Positions 1-9,076 of a DNA stretch of 64,000 nucleotides are shown piece by piece. Each line of letters begins with the position of its first letter. The stretch's first letter is position 1. The DNA comes from an uncultured Kiritimatiellota bacterium. Lineage in GTDB: Bacteria; Verrucomicrobiota; Kiritimatiellia; RFP12; DVOR01. A program made the translations under genes and the position numbers. The notes beneath the pieces are model-generated. The model was not told the DNA's origin. It worked only from the letters and a program-made list of their open reading frames with translations, and made no database searches. The stretch is from NCBI GenBank assembly GCA_944389945.1, contig CALXOF010000004.1:1-64000 (forward strand), read 5' to 3'.

Positions 1-33
1 GGGGGGCGGGATGGTCTTCTTCTCTCTCTTCAT
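1..33 (-). CDS. 5' end of an unidentified divergent gene (partial)
   Basis: An ATG on the minus strand at 33-31 opens a frame that runs off the left edge (M-K-R-E-K-K-T-I-P-P-P). An AGAGGA ribosome-binding site lies 6 nt upstream and a TATGAT -10-like hexamer lies further back (64-69 on the complement). Only 11 codons are visible, so no function can be given. It would be divergent from the carboxytransferase gene at 189. Confidence 0.35.
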   Translation of the reverse strand, partial: MKREKKTIPPP

Positions 34-102
34 GACAGGTCCTCTTTAAAGTGCGCAAACACATCATACACTTTCCAGGTCACCAAAACGACTATTGAAA
101 AC

Positions 103-131
103 TTGACCCCGGCGGGAGAAAGTGGGATAAT
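103..131 (+). promoter_or_regulatory. sigma70-type promoter of the oadA/pycB-like gene
   Basis: TTGACC (103-108), a 17-bp spacer and GATAAT (126-131) form a near-consensus promoter. It would give a leader of about 50 nt before the ATG at 189. Confidence 0.7.
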
Positions 132-188
132 GAGAGGCGTTTTATGATTCCAAGCCCCATGGCTTGACCAGCGAAAGGAAGTAGACTC

Positions 189-2045
189 ATGGTCAAAACC
201 GAGAAGAAACGGGTTCGTTTCGTCGACACCACCTTGCGCGACGCTCACCAGTCGCTCTGGGCCACGCGTATGCGCACCAAGGATATCTTGGGCATCCTGG
301 AGGCGGTGGACGACGCGGGCTTCTACGCGATTGAGTGCTGGGGCGGCGCGACGTTCGATGTCTGCATGCGCTTCCTCCGCGAAGACCCCTGGGAGCGTCT
401 GCGCCAAATCAAGGCCGTCTGCAAGAAGACGCCGTTGCAGATGTTGCTCCGCGGCCAGAACTGCCTGGGCTACAAGCACTATCCGGACGACGTGCTGGAG
501 CGTTGCGTCGCGAAGATGTGCGAGAACGGCATGGATATCTTCCGTTGCTTCGACGCGCTGAACGACGTGCGCAACCTCGAGGCCGCCATCAAGGCCGTCA
601 AGAAGTACGGCGGCCACGCGCAGGGCACCATCTGCTACACCGTCTCCCCGGTCCACACCGCGGCCAACTTCGTCAAGTTCGCCAAGGAGCAGGTCGACCT
701 GGGCATCGACTCCCTCGCCATCAAGGACATGGCCGGCATCCTGACGCCCTCCGCCGCCCGTGAGCTCGTCGGCGCCCTCAAGAAGGCCCTCCCCGACCTC
801 CCCATCGAGGTGCACTCGCACATGACCAGCGGCATGGCCCCCGCGATGTACATGGCCGCCGTCGAGGCCGGCGCGGGCGCCATCGACTGCGCCGTCGCCA
901 CCCTCTCGGGCTTCTCCTCGCAGCCGGCCCACGGCACGATGAAGGCCATCTTCGAGGGCTTGGGTTATGAGACCGGCGTGAAGGTCGACCGCATCACTGA
1001 GATTGACGAATACTTCAAGAAGCTCAAGCCCCAGCGCGCCCTCCAGGCCAACGCCAACGCCGAGGTCGTGGACGTGCAGGTGCTCATCCACCACATCCCC
1101 GGCGGCATGATCTCGAACACCCGCAGCCAGCTGGCCCAGCAGGGCGCGCTCGACAAGTTGCCCGAAGTGCTCGAGGAGCTCCCCCGCGTGCGCAAGGACA
1201 TGGGCTATCCCCCGCTCGTCACGCCCACCTCGCAGATTATGGGCGTGCAGGCCGTCCTCAACGTCCTCACCGGCAAGCGCTACGAGACCGTCACCAACGA
1301 GACGCGCCAGTACGTCGCCGGCTACTATGGCCGTTCCCCCGCGCCGGTCGACCCCAAGCTGGAGAAGAAGATTCTCGGCAAGGAGAAGAAGATCACCTGC
1401 CGTCCCGCCGACCTGCTCGAGCCCGGGCTGGCCAAGGCCGCCAAGGAGCTCGACCCCAAGCTGGTGAAGAGCGAGGAAGACATCCTTTCCTACTGCATGT
1501 TCCCGGCCGTGGCGCTTGACTACTTCAAGTGGCGCGCCAAACCCGAGGGCGAGCGCGACCCCATCCCCGCCGATGGCGAGCTCACCATCGCCAAGGCCGC
1601 CGAGCAGGCCAAGAAGGCCGAGGAAGCCCCCAAGCCCGCGCCGCTCTCCGCGGACGACGCCAAGTTCGCCGTCATCGGCAAGCAGTTCGTGGCCCTCTTC
1701 GGGTCGCTGGGCGGCAACATCAAGGTCGACGCCGCCGCGCTGACCGCGACCGCCGCGCCGACGGCTGAAGCCGCCCCTGCCGAGGCCGCGCCCGCGCCTA
1801 CCGCCGCGCCAAAGAAGACGCTGAACGCCACCCTCACCGGCACCTTCTATCGCGCCGACGCTCCCGGCAAGCCCAACATGGTCGAGGAAGGCGCCTCCGT
1901 GAAGGCCGGCCAACCCGTCTGCGTGCTGGAGGCCATGAAGCTCTTCAATCCCGTCAAGGCGACCGAGGATTGCAAGATTGTCCGCTTCCTGGTCAAGCCC
2001 GGCGAGACCGTCCAGAAGGGCGAGCCTCTGGCCGAAATCGAGTAA
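189..2045 (+). CDS. Biotin-dependent carboxytransferase: oxaloacetate decarboxylase alpha / pyruvate carboxylase subunit B
   Basis: Transfers a carboxyl group between biotin and pyruvate/oxaloacetate. The 618-aa order is classic: HMGL-like TIM barrel (about residues 8-270, opening with TTLRDAHQSLWATRMRT), a PYC/OadA conserved domain (about 295-495), an Ala/Pro/Glu linker, and a C-terminal biotinyl domain with EAMKLF where K584 is the biotinylation site. The start is supported by AGGAAG about 8 nt upstream. No membrane beta or gamma subunit and no biotin carboxylase gene is adjacent, so a sodium-pump decarboxylase cannot be told from a two-subunit pyruvate carboxylase here. A strong hairpin follows the stop, so it is probably monocistronic. 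Confidence 0.9.
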   Translation: MVKTEKKRVRFVDTTLRDAHQSLWATRMRTKDILGILEAVDDAGFYAIECWGGATFDVCMRFLREDPWERLRQIKAVCKKTPLQMLLRGQNCLGYKHYPDDVLERCVAKMCENGMDIFRCFDALNDVRNLEAAIKAVKKYGGHAQGTICYTVSPVHTAANFVKFAKEQVDLGIDSLAIKDMAGILTPSAARELVGALKKALPDLPIEVHSHMTSGMAPAMYMAAVEAGAGAIDCAVATLSGFSSQPAHGTMKAIFEGLGYETGVKVDRITEIDEYFKKLKPQRALQANANAEVVDVQVLIHHIPGGMISNTRSQLAQQGALDKLPEVLEELPRVRKDMGYPPLVTPTSQIMGVQAVLNVLTGKRYETVTNETRQYVAGYYGRSPAPVDPKLEKKILGKEKKITCRPADLLEPGLAKAAKELDPKLVKSEEDILSYCMFPAVALDYFKWRAKPEGERDPIPADGELTIAKAAEQAKKAEEAPKPAPLSADDAKFAVIGKQFVALFGSLGGNIKVDAAALTATAAPTAEAAPAEAAPAPTAAPKKTLNATLTGTFYRADAPGKPNMVEEGASVKAGQPVCVLEAMKLFNPVKATEDCKIVRFLVKPGETVQKGEPLAEIE

Positions 2046-2054
2046 ATCCTCAAG

Positions 2055-2080
2055 AGGGGGCCGTCACCCGGCGGCCCCCT
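2055..2080 (+). terminator. Hairpin terminator after the carboxytransferase gene
   Basis: A perfect 9-bp stem (AGGGGGCCG paired with CGGCCCCCT, 8-nt loop) lies 10 nt after the stop codon. The following tract is only moderately T-rich (CCTTCCCTTT). Confidence 0.7.
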
Positions 2081-2099
2081 CCTTCCCTTTGGAGCGTCT

Positions 2100-4127
2100 A
2101 TGCCGCGGAAACAGAAAAAGCATATGCCAGACCCCAGTCAGTTTGGCCGGGAATGGTTCGACCGAGACTATGACGCAAAGACCGTTTATCGGCGTCTGTG
2201 GGGATACGCCAAGAAATATAAAGCCTTAATTTTCACCGGCATGCTCTTGGGCATGCTGACGGGCGGTGCATGGGGCCCCATCTTCATGATGGTCCGCCCT
2301 ATGGCCGAACAGCTTATCCCGCAACAAGTCGAGCAGGTCGCCACCCCTGATGCCGCCCAGCAAGAGGTGCCGACCGAGGCGCAAACGGCGACCGTTACCC
2401 AGAAATCGCCTACCACAACCGAGAAGTTGGCTGAGACCGGCAAAAAAGAAGCCGAGAAAGCCCAAAAGAACCTCTCTGAGGCAGAACGCCTCTTCGACCG
2501 TTTCGGCATCTCCATCTCCAACGAAGACGGTAGCGCCCGAACCAGCATTTTGATTGTTCTACTACTCTTCTTTGCCGCCGCCGTCGGCTTGAAGATGGTC
2601 ACGCAATATTTGAACCAATACTTCCTGACAAAGGCCGGTATGAAGGTGGTGTTGGACTTGCGCAACACGATGTTTGCCCACCTGCAAAATCAGTCCCTCG
2701 CCTTCCACGGACGGTGCGACGTGGGCAAACTGATGAGCCGCGCCACGGGTGACCCCGCCATCGTCCAGACCATCATCTCCTCCACGATGAGTGACCTCTG
2801 CCGCGCCCCCTTCGAGGTGCTCACGGCCATTGTCTTCGTCAGCGCCTACGCCATCCAGAATGGCATGCTGAGCCTCCTGCTCATCACTGTCTTCGGCTAT
2901 CCGCTTTGCATGATTCCGGTGGTGTGGCTGGGCCGTCAAATCCGCCGTTGGACGGCCCGCATGCTCGAGCAGAGCGCCGGCATGGGCTCCAACTTCCATG
3001 AGAACCTCACCTGCGTCCGCATCATCAAGGCCTACAACACCGAGGCCGCGGAGACAGAGAAGTTCCGCCTCATCAGCCTCCGTCAATACAAGATGAACAT
3101 GCGCGCCGTGCGCTTCAGCATCCTGGTCGGGCCGTTGACCGAACTGGTGGCGATGGTCTTGGCCGGCGCCTTCTTGATGATGTGCGCGCTCAATGGGTTC
3201 TCCTTTGTCGAAATCATCCCCTTGTTGCCGCCCTTCCTCATTCTCTACAAGCCCATGAAGCAAATCGGGCGCATCCAGATTGCCTTGGAGAATGGCCGTG
3301 CGGCCCTGCAGCGCGTCTTCTCCCTTCTCGACGTCCACGAAGAACTCATCGAGAAGCCGGACGCCCTGCCCATCAAGTCCTTCAATGACAGCATCGTCTT
3401 CGACCACGTCTCATTCCGCTACGCCGGCTCTGGGGATCTCATCGTCAACGATGCCAACTTCACCATCAAGCGCGGCCAGATGTACGCGGTCGTCGGCTCA
3501 ACCGGCAGTGGCAAGAGCACCATCGCCAACCTCCTCGCCCGCTTCTACGATGTCACCTCCGGCCAAATCCTCATCGATGGCCACGACATCCGGGACTACA
3601 AAATCGCCGACATCCGCGCCGTCATCGGAGCCGTCACCCAAGAGTCCATCCTCTTCAACGACACCATCGCCGCCAACATCGCCTACGGCTCCCCCAACGC
3701 CACCCGCGAACAAATCATCGAGGCCGCCAAACTGGCGAACGCCCACGATTTCATCATGGCGCACCCCGAAGGGTACGAACGTGTGGTCGGCGAAAAGGGC
3801 TTCGTCCTCAGCGGCGGCGAGCGCCAACGCATCGCCATCGCCCGCGCCATCCTGCGCAATCCGCCCATCCTCATCCTCGACGAAGCCACCAGCGCCCTCG
3901 ACACCGTCACCGAGCAACAGGTGCAGGGCGCGATCAACAACCTGATGCAAAACCGCACCATCTTCGCCATCGCCCACCGCCTCTCCACCATTCGCAGTGC
4001 CGATTGCATCCTCGTCCTCGACCACGGTGTCATCAAAGAGCGTGGCACCCATGAGGAGCTCTACGCCCATGGCGGCATCTACCGCCGCCTCTGCGACATC
4101 CAAAACGAACAGCATCTGGAGGCCTAA
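2100..4127 (+). CDS. ABC exporter, fused membrane and ATPase domains (MsbA-like)
   Basis: A 675-aa half-transporter that would work as a homodimer in the inner membrane. The N-terminal part is hydrophobic and the C-terminal part is a complete nucleotide-binding domain: Walker A GSTGSGKST (K472), signature LSGGERQR, Walker B ILILDEATSAL and switch IAHRLSTI. Similarity of layout to MsbA suggests lipid or lipid A export, but the substrate is inferred. Odd feature: between the first and second membrane segments there is a long Gln/Ala/Glu/Lys-rich insert (about residues 70-145) not usual in MsbA. GGAG 5 nt upstream supports the ATG at 2100; a second ATG at 2124 is possible. The Tricorn-like gene starts 3 nt after its stop. 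Confidence 0.85.
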   Translation: MPRKQKKHMPDPSQFGREWFDRDYDAKTVYRRLWGYAKKYKALIFTGMLLGMLTGGAWGPIFMMVRPMAEQLIPQQVEQVATPDAAQQEVPTEAQTATVTQKSPTTTEKLAETGKKEAEKAQKNLSEAERLFDRFGISISNEDGSARTSILIVLLLFFAAAVGLKMVTQYLNQYFLTKAGMKVVLDLRNTMFAHLQNQSLAFHGRCDVGKLMSRATGDPAIVQTIISSTMSDLCRAPFEVLTAIVFVSAYAIQNGMLSLLLITVFGYPLCMIPVVWLGRQIRRWTARMLEQSAGMGSNFHENLTCVRIIKAYNTEAAETEKFRLISLRQYKMNMRAVRFSILVGPLTELVAMVLAGAFLMMCALNGFSFVEIIPLLPPFLILYKPMKQIGRIQIALENGRAALQRVFSLLDVHEELIEKPDALPIKSFNDSIVFDHVSFRYAGSGDLIVNDANFTIKRGQMYAVVGSTGSGKSTIANLLARFYDVTSGQILIDGHDIRDYKIADIRAVIGAVTQESILFNDTIAANIAYGSPNATREQIIEAAKLANAHDFIMAHPEGYERVVGEKGFVLSGGERQRIAIARAILRNPPILILDEATSALDTVTEQQVQGAINNLMQNRTIFAIAHRLSTIRSADCILVLDHGVIKERGTHEELYAHGGIYRRLCDIQNEQHLEA

Positions 4128-4130
4128 TCC

Positions 4131-7100
4131 ATGCGCATCCTTCGCCCCAAAAGGTTCGCCTTTGCATTCCTCCTCTGCGTCACGTTCGCGCTAACCCTCG
4201 GCGCCCAGCAACAACCCCAAGCGGTCCCCCAGCCAGCCGCGGCGCAGGCGTGGTCCTGCCGTCCTCCGGAGGCTCCCCTGCCCCAGGGGTTCGACCCTTC
4301 CCATATTTACCTTGCCAGCCGCCCCTCCCTCCTGCCGGACGGCGAGCGCTTCATCTTTGAGTGGTGCGACGCCATCTGGATTGCGCCCGTCTCCGGCGGC
4401 ACGGCCAAGATTCTCCAACACTCCACCGGCCACGATGCCTGGCCCGTCGTCTCCCGCGACGGCAAGCGCTTCGCTTTCCAGTCCAACCGCGCCGGCGGCT
4501 GGCACGTCTTCGTCGCCGACATTGACGAAGGCGCCGAGGCGCGCCAAATCGGCTTCAACTCCGAAGGCGAGCGCCCCTACCTCTGGTCTGCCGACGACTC
4601 CGAGCTCCTCTGCTACGTCCTGCGCGACGACAACGGCTCAGTCTTCGAGCAAGGGCGCCTGGCTTGGCTCCCCGTCGACGAACGCGCCGCAGAACGCCAG
4701 GTCTTCGACGCCATGGGCAACGACCCCTCCCTCTCCCCGGACGGTCGCTACCTCCTCTTCGTCCAAGAGGGCGACGGTCTCTACCGCAAAGGGTTCACCG
4801 GCGAGAACGCCGCCCGCATCTGGTGCTACGACACCCAGACCCGCACCTTCGCCCTCGCCGTCAAACATCCCACCGAGAGCCTCTCCCCCATTTGGTGCCC
4901 GGACGGCAACGGCTTCTACTACGTCTCCGGCCAGGGCGGCACCCAAAACATCTGGTGGCACGCCTTCCCCGGCACCGAGGAACGCCAGCTCACCTTCTTC
5001 GAGGGTGACAGCGTCATCGCCCCCACCCTCTCCGCAGACGGCCGTACCATGGTCTTCCGCCAGGGCTTTTGGTTCTGGTCCTTCGACCCCACGCGCCCGG
5101 GCCGCGCCCCCCGCCGAATCGACCTCCTGCCGGAAGACACCGGCCTCGTCCGCCCCGCCATCCGCCGTCGTTACTACGACTCCCTCTGGAACAATGACGC
5201 CATCGGGTCCCTTGCCGCCACCGCCGACGGCCTCCAATTCGCCTTCACCGCCGGCGGCGACGTCTACGTCATGGACACCGTCCTCCGCGAGCCCCGCTTG
5301 GTCTACGGCGACTCCCGCACGCACGAACGCGAGGCCGTCTTCTCCAAAGACGCCACCCGCCTCTACATCCTCTCTGACCGCGGTGACGGCACCGCGCTTC
5401 TCCTCGCCGAAAAGGCGCGCCCCGACCACTTCTGGTGGGAGAACTCTGACTTCAACGTCCGTCCCCTCAAAGACGACCCCGTCAACCGCTCCATGCTCTC
5501 CGTCTCACCCGATGGCTCCCGCCTTGCTTGGGTTGAGAACACCTGTCGCCTCGTCGTCGCCGACCTCAACGCAAACGTGATCCGCACCCTTCCCCAGGTC
5601 AAGCGTGTCAACACCTACGACTGGTCTCCGGACGGCCGTTGGCTGGTCGCCGCCATGGAGGATGACTACGTCAACAGCGACATCTGGATTCTCCCCATCG
5701 ATGACCCCGACCAACGCCCCTATAACCTCTCCCGCTCCTTCACTTGGGATGGCACCCCCGCCTGGTCCCCCGATGGCAAGATTATCGCCTGGAACGGCCA
5801 GCGCGTCGGCTCCGGCACCACCCTCTTCTATGTCTGGCTCAACCGCCACGACGAAGAGGCTCTCAAGGCCCAATCCTACCGCAAGGCCATCGAACACATG
5901 GGCCTGAGCCTCCAGGATCGCCCCGAGACCTCCGAGCTCCTCGGCGCCACCGCGCTGGACGCCCCCGACCCCAACAGCCCCAACGCAGACGCCGCAGCGC
6001 CACAGCGCCCCGGCCCGAAACCCGTCGTGGTCGACTTCGCCGACCTCCACGAGCGCGTCCACGCCAAGCCCGTCGCCGCCATGGGCGCCCCCACCTTCGC
6101 CCCGGACAGCCGTCGCATCCTCTTCCCCGCCACCATCGATGGCCGCGCCGGCACCTACGAAGTCACCATCCCGGACGCCATCACCCCCCGCTTCCTCAAC
6201 GCAACTTGGGGCTATCCCATCGGTTGGTTCGGCAAGCCCGGCGCCACCCCGGACCGCCTCATCATGATCACCAACGACAACCGCATCGGCACCCTCAACG
6301 AGCGTTATCCCTTCAACGTCTACCAGGAGCTCTACCTCCCGGACTACCAAGAGCTCGCCTTCCTCTCAGCCTGGCGTGTCCTGCGCGATGAGTTCTACGA
6401 CGCCAACCACCACGGCGCCGACTGGGAGCGCGTCCGCCTCAAATACCAGGCCGCCGCCCGCTACGCCCCCAACGCCTCCGTCTTCAACCGCATCATCCAG
6501 GCCCTCAACGGCGAGCTCAACGCCTCTCACCTCGGCTTCTATCCCTCCGAGAATTCTCGCAAGGAATGGGAGCGCGACACCTCCGCCAACGCCTGGGAGC
6601 CCGTCACCTCTCACCTCGGCATCCAGTTCGACAACACCTACACCGGCGACGTCGGCTGGATGGTCCGCCGCGTCATCCCGGACGGCCCCGCGGACTCCGC
6701 GCAAATCAACCTCAAGCCCGGCGACCTCATCGTCTCCATCAACGGCAAGCCCATCCGTAACGGCATGGACCCCACCCTCCTTCTCAACGGCCCCCGCCCC
6801 GGCAAGTTCACCATCGAGGTCCGCTCCGGTGACACCACCCGCAAGGTCTACATCGAGGCCATCACCTACGGCCAAGCCCGCAACCTTCTCCAGAAGGCCA
6901 TGTACGCCGACCGCCGCGACTACGTCCACCGCCGTTCCGGCGGCGCCTTCGGCTACATCAACATCACCCAGATGAACAACGACGAATACAACCGCTTCGA
7001 GCGCGAAATCTTCGCCGAAGGCTTCGACAAGGCCGGCATGGTCATCGATGTCCGCGACAACACCGGCGGCTTCACCGCCGACCGCGTCCTCAACATCCTC

Positions 7101-7565
7101 GGCATCCAGCGCCACTCCTGGTCTGTCCCCCGCCACGGCTCCCCCGCCTACCTCGCCGGCTACTGGGGCCGCCCCGTCTTCGACAAGCCCATCGTTGTCC
7201 TCTGCAACCAAAACACCGTCTCCAACGGCGAAATCTTCTCCCACGCCATCAAGCAGCTCGGCCGCGGCAAGCTCGTCGGCGTCCAGACCCAGGGCGGTGT
7301 CATCGCCACCAACGATCGCCCCCTCCTTGACGTTGGCACCTTCCGCCACGCCCACTACGGCTGGTACACCCTCGATGGCACCGATATGGAGCTCCACGGC
7401 GCCATCCCGGACGTCATCGTCGAGACGACCCCTGCCGACGCCGTCGCCGGCAGAGACCCCCAGCTGGATGCCGCCATCGATGTCCTCACCAGTGAAGTCG
7501 ATGCCTTCGAACGTTCCCACAAACCCTTCGTACCCAACACCTACAAGTGGGATTGGAAACCCTGA
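4131..7565 (+). CDS. Exported Tricorn-like S41 peptidase with WD40-like propeller and PDZ domain
   Basis: Degrades peptides or proteins outside the cytoplasm. The 1144-aa chain starts with a signal peptide (basic MRILRPKR, hydrophobic core, cleavage near LGA). Many WD40/PD40-type blades follow (repeated 'SPDG' and 'W' signatures to about residue 560), then a C1-like helical domain with GELNASHLGF (H800, matching the catalytic His of Tricorn), a PDZ domain (VRRVIPDGPA ... LKPGDLIVSINGK) and the S41 core with VSNGEIF, where S1031 is the predicted nucleophile. Archaeal Tricorn has S-D-G-E at this place; here the Asp is Asn (N1032). Length is close to the family. It starts 3 nt after the ABC exporter gene and is followed 2 nt later by panD, so all three may be co-transcribed. 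Confidence 0.88.
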   Translation: MRILRPKRFAFAFLLCVTFALTLGAQQQPQAVPQPAAAQAWSCRPPEAPLPQGFDPSHIYLASRPSLLPDGERFIFEWCDAIWIAPVSGGTAKILQHSTGHDAWPVVSRDGKRFAFQSNRAGGWHVFVADIDEGAEARQIGFNSEGERPYLWSADDSELLCYVLRDDNGSVFEQGRLAWLPVDERAAERQVFDAMGNDPSLSPDGRYLLFVQEGDGLYRKGFTGENAARIWCYDTQTRTFALAVKHPTESLSPIWCPDGNGFYYVSGQGGTQNIWWHAFPGTEERQLTFFEGDSVIAPTLSADGRTMVFRQGFWFWSFDPTRPGRAPRRIDLLPEDTGLVRPAIRRRYYDSLWNNDAIGSLAATADGLQFAFTAGGDVYVMDTVLREPRLVYGDSRTHEREAVFSKDATRLYILSDRGDGTALLLAEKARPDHFWWENSDFNVRPLKDDPVNRSMLSVSPDGSRLAWVENTCRLVVADLNANVIRTLPQVKRVNTYDWSPDGRWLVAAMEDDYVNSDIWILPIDDPDQRPYNLSRSFTWDGTPAWSPDGKIIAWNGQRVGSGTTLFYVWLNRHDEEALKAQSYRKAIEHMGLSLQDRPETSELLGATALDAPDPNSPNADAAAPQRPGPKPVVVDFADLHERVHAKPVAAMGAPTFAPDSRRILFPATIDGRAGTYEVTIPDAITPRFLNATWGYPIGWFGKPGATPDRLIMITNDNRIGTLNERYPFNVYQELYLPDYQELAFLSAWRVLRDEFYDANHHGADWERVRLKYQAAARYAPNASVFNRIIQALNGELNASHLGFYPSENSRKEWERDTSANAWEPVTSHLGIQFDNTYTGDVGWMVRRVIPDGPADSAQINLKPGDLIVSINGKPIRNGMDPTLLLNGPRPGKFTIEVRSGDTTRKVYIEAITYGQARNLLQKAMYADRRDYVHRRSGGAFGYINITQMNNDEYNRFEREIFAEGFDKAGMVIDVRDNTGGFTADRVLNILGIQRHSWSVPRHGSPAYLAGYWGRPVFDKPIVVLCNQNTVSNGEIFSHAIKQLGRGKLVGVQTQGGVIATNDRPLLDVGTFRHAHYGWYTLDGTDMELHGAIPDVIVETTPADAVAGRDPQLDAAIDVLTSEVDAFERSHKPFVPNTYKWDWKP

Positions 7566-7567
7566 TC

Positions 7568-7927
7568 ATGACCCTGACTCTCCTCCACGCCAAGCTTCAC
7601 CACCTGCGCGTTACCCAGGCCGACCTCGAATATCTCGGCTCCCTCACCGTCGATGAAGACCTCATGGATGCCGTTGGCATCCGCGCCTACGAAAAGGTCC
7701 TCGTCGCCAACCTCGACAACGGCCAGCGCCTCGAGACCTACGTCATCCCCGGCGTCCGCGGCTCCCGTATCGCCTGCCTCAACGGCGCCGCCGCCTACAT
7801 GGGCAAGGTCGGCGACCGCCTCATCGTCATGGCCTTCGCCCAAGTCCCCGAGCAGGACGCCCCCACCCACCAACCCAAAGTCGTCCGCCTCGACGCCGAC
7901 AACAACATCATCGCCCAGGCTTACTAA
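7568..7927 (+). CDS. panD: Aspartate 1-decarboxylase
   Basis: Makes beta-alanine from L-aspartate for pantothenate and coenzyme A. The 119-aa protein has the family length. It shows YLGSLTVDEDLMDA, in which self-cleavage between G24 and S25 gives the pyruvoyl cofactor, and the conserved NGQRLETYVI and NGAAA segments. I place the start at the internal ATG (7568) because residue numbering of the cleavage site then matches E. coli exactly and the gene begins 2 nt after the previous stop; the frame stays open upstream to 7547. The next gene is coaB, so two steps of CoA synthesis sit together. Confidence 0.93.
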   Translation: MTLTLLHAKLHHLRVTQADLEYLGSLTVDEDLMDAVGIRAYEKVLVANLDNGQRLETYVIPGVRGSRIACLNGAAAYMGKVGDRLIVMAFAQVPEQDAPTHQPKVVRLDADNNIIAQAY

Positions 7928-7947
7928 GTCGGGCCAGCCCGACTTAG
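7924..7947 (+). terminator. Perfect palindrome overlapping the panD stop
   Basis: CTAAGTCGGGC pairs perfectly with GCCCGACTTAG around a 2-nt loop. The stop codon of panD lies inside the stem. There is no T-tract, so it may act as an mRNA end-stabiliser or a weak terminator. Confidence 0.55.
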
Positions 7948-8252
7948 TAGAGAACAGAGAACGGAGCGTGCAGGCCCGAAGGGACAAACCTTCCACGGCC
8001 ACAGAGAACAGAACGCCCTTACGGGTGACGGGCGAACGTCCTCGTTCCCTTTGTGGCACGTCCCGTCAAGCCGTATACGTTCTTTCTCTGTAGACCTTCG
8101 TGGTTCTTCGTGCCCCTTCGTGTCAGCCCCGCAGGGCAAACACCACACGGCTCACCCACCGCCCCATCCGTCGCCCCGCAGGGGCGCTCCGTTCTCCGTT
8201 CTCCGTTCTCCGTTTTCCCCCACCTCCTTCCAGCCCTCCAACAGTCCCTCCC
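7948..8252 (+). repeat. Mosaic spacer (word-repeat DNA) between panD and coaB
   Basis: No gene seen. The stretch holds short words that recur in other spacers of this window: GAGCGTGCAGGC, CCTTCCACGGC, CGTTCTCCGTTCTCCG and CGCCCCGCAGGGGCG, each repeated with a 9-12 bp step. Confidence 0.7.
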
Positions 8253-8882
8253 ATGTCACACATCCTCATCACCGCCGGCCCTACGCGCGAGCCCATTGAC
8301 CCCGTTCGCTTCCTCTCCAACCGTTCCACCGGCCGTATGGGCTTCGCCATTGCCCAGGCCGCCGCCGAGGCCGGCCACACCGTCACCCTCATCGCCGGCC
8401 CCGTTGAGCTCCCCACCCCGCCCAACGTCCGCCGTGTCGATGTCGTTACCGCCCGCGATATGCTTGCCGCCGTCCAGCGTGAACTGGTTCAGGCCGATGT
8501 CCTCATCGCCTCCGCCGCCGTCGCCGACTGGCGCCCCGAGACCTGCTCCCCCACCAAACTCAAAAAGTCCGGCATGAACGGCGTCCTCCGCCTCGTCCCC
8601 AATCCCGACATCCTCAAGACCATCCTTCCCCAAAAAGGGAACCGCCGCTTCATCGGCTTCGCCGCCGAGACCGGCGAACCGACCGCCGAGGCCGGGCGCA
8701 AACTCCGCGAGAAGGGCCTCGACCTCATCGTCGCCAACGACGTCACCGCCCCCGGCGCCGGCTTCGCCGTCGAGACCAACCGCGTCACCCTCCTCTACCC
8801 CGATGGCCGCCGTGAGGCCCTCCCCCTCCTCTCCAAACTCGACCTCGCCCGCCGCCTCATCGCCCTCCTTCCCGCTCTCTGA
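8253..8882 (+). CDS. coaB: Phosphopantothenate-cysteine ligase (stand-alone CoaB)
   Basis: Joins cysteine to 4'-phosphopantothenate with CTP in coenzyme A synthesis. The 209-aa protein is only the CoaB half of the usual CoaBC fusion. Visible motifs: [11 protein letters not shown] at the N-terminus, the nucleotide-binding [21 protein letters not shown], the Lys-rich KLKKSG and LIVANDV. The start is the ATG that gives [16 protein letters not shown]; the upstream open frame is repeat DNA. No coaC decarboxylase is nearby, so it must be encoded elsewhere or replaced. Stand-alone CoaB enzymes are known in other bacteria. Confidence 0.88.
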   Translation: MSHILITAGPTREPIDPVRFLSNRSTGRMGFAIAQAAAEAGHTVTLIAGPVELPTPPNVRRVDVVTARDMLAAVQRELVQADVLIASAAVADWRPETCSPTKLKKSGMNGVLRLVPNPDILKTILPQKGNRRFIGFAAETGEPTAEAGRKLREKGLDLIVANDVTAPGAGFAVETNRVTLLYPDGRREALPLLSKLDLARRLIALLPAL

Positions 8883-9076
8883 ATAACGCTCCGCTCGGCC
8901 AGACGTTGCCGAGGCGCAGAGAAGCACCGCAACCTCGCAACTGTGGGCACAAAGCGCCCCTTGTGCCCAGGCCTTGCATTCCCTTTTCCCTTCGTGTCTT
9001 CGTGGAAAGAGGCCTCCAAACTTCCCAATACTCTCCGGGGAAGTTTCCTCGTCGACCAACAAGGGCGTCAAACTGT
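8883..9076 (+). repeat. Mosaic spacer after coaB
   Basis: No gene seen. Contains CCTTCGTGTCTTCGTGG and related word repeats, then passes into AT-richer DNA that leads to element A. Confidence 0.55.

Noticed and set aside
31-41. CATGACAGGTC near the left edge looked like a fourth copy of element A
   Set aside because: Only the short motif matches. No second motif lies 68 bp away inside the window and none of the other conserved blocks is present.
30-1913. Long minus-strand frame opposite the carboxytransferase gene (and similar long frames opposite most genes)
   Set aside because: Its Gly/Leu/Val/Asp-rich, motif-free protein is the antisense shadow expected in GC-rich DNA with biased third positions. 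The plus-strand protein has clear family motifs.
8120-8250. Upstream extension of coaB through the spacer (ATG at 8100)
   Set aside because: The extra 51 codons translate word-repeat DNA; the family N-terminus begins at [12 protein letters not shown].
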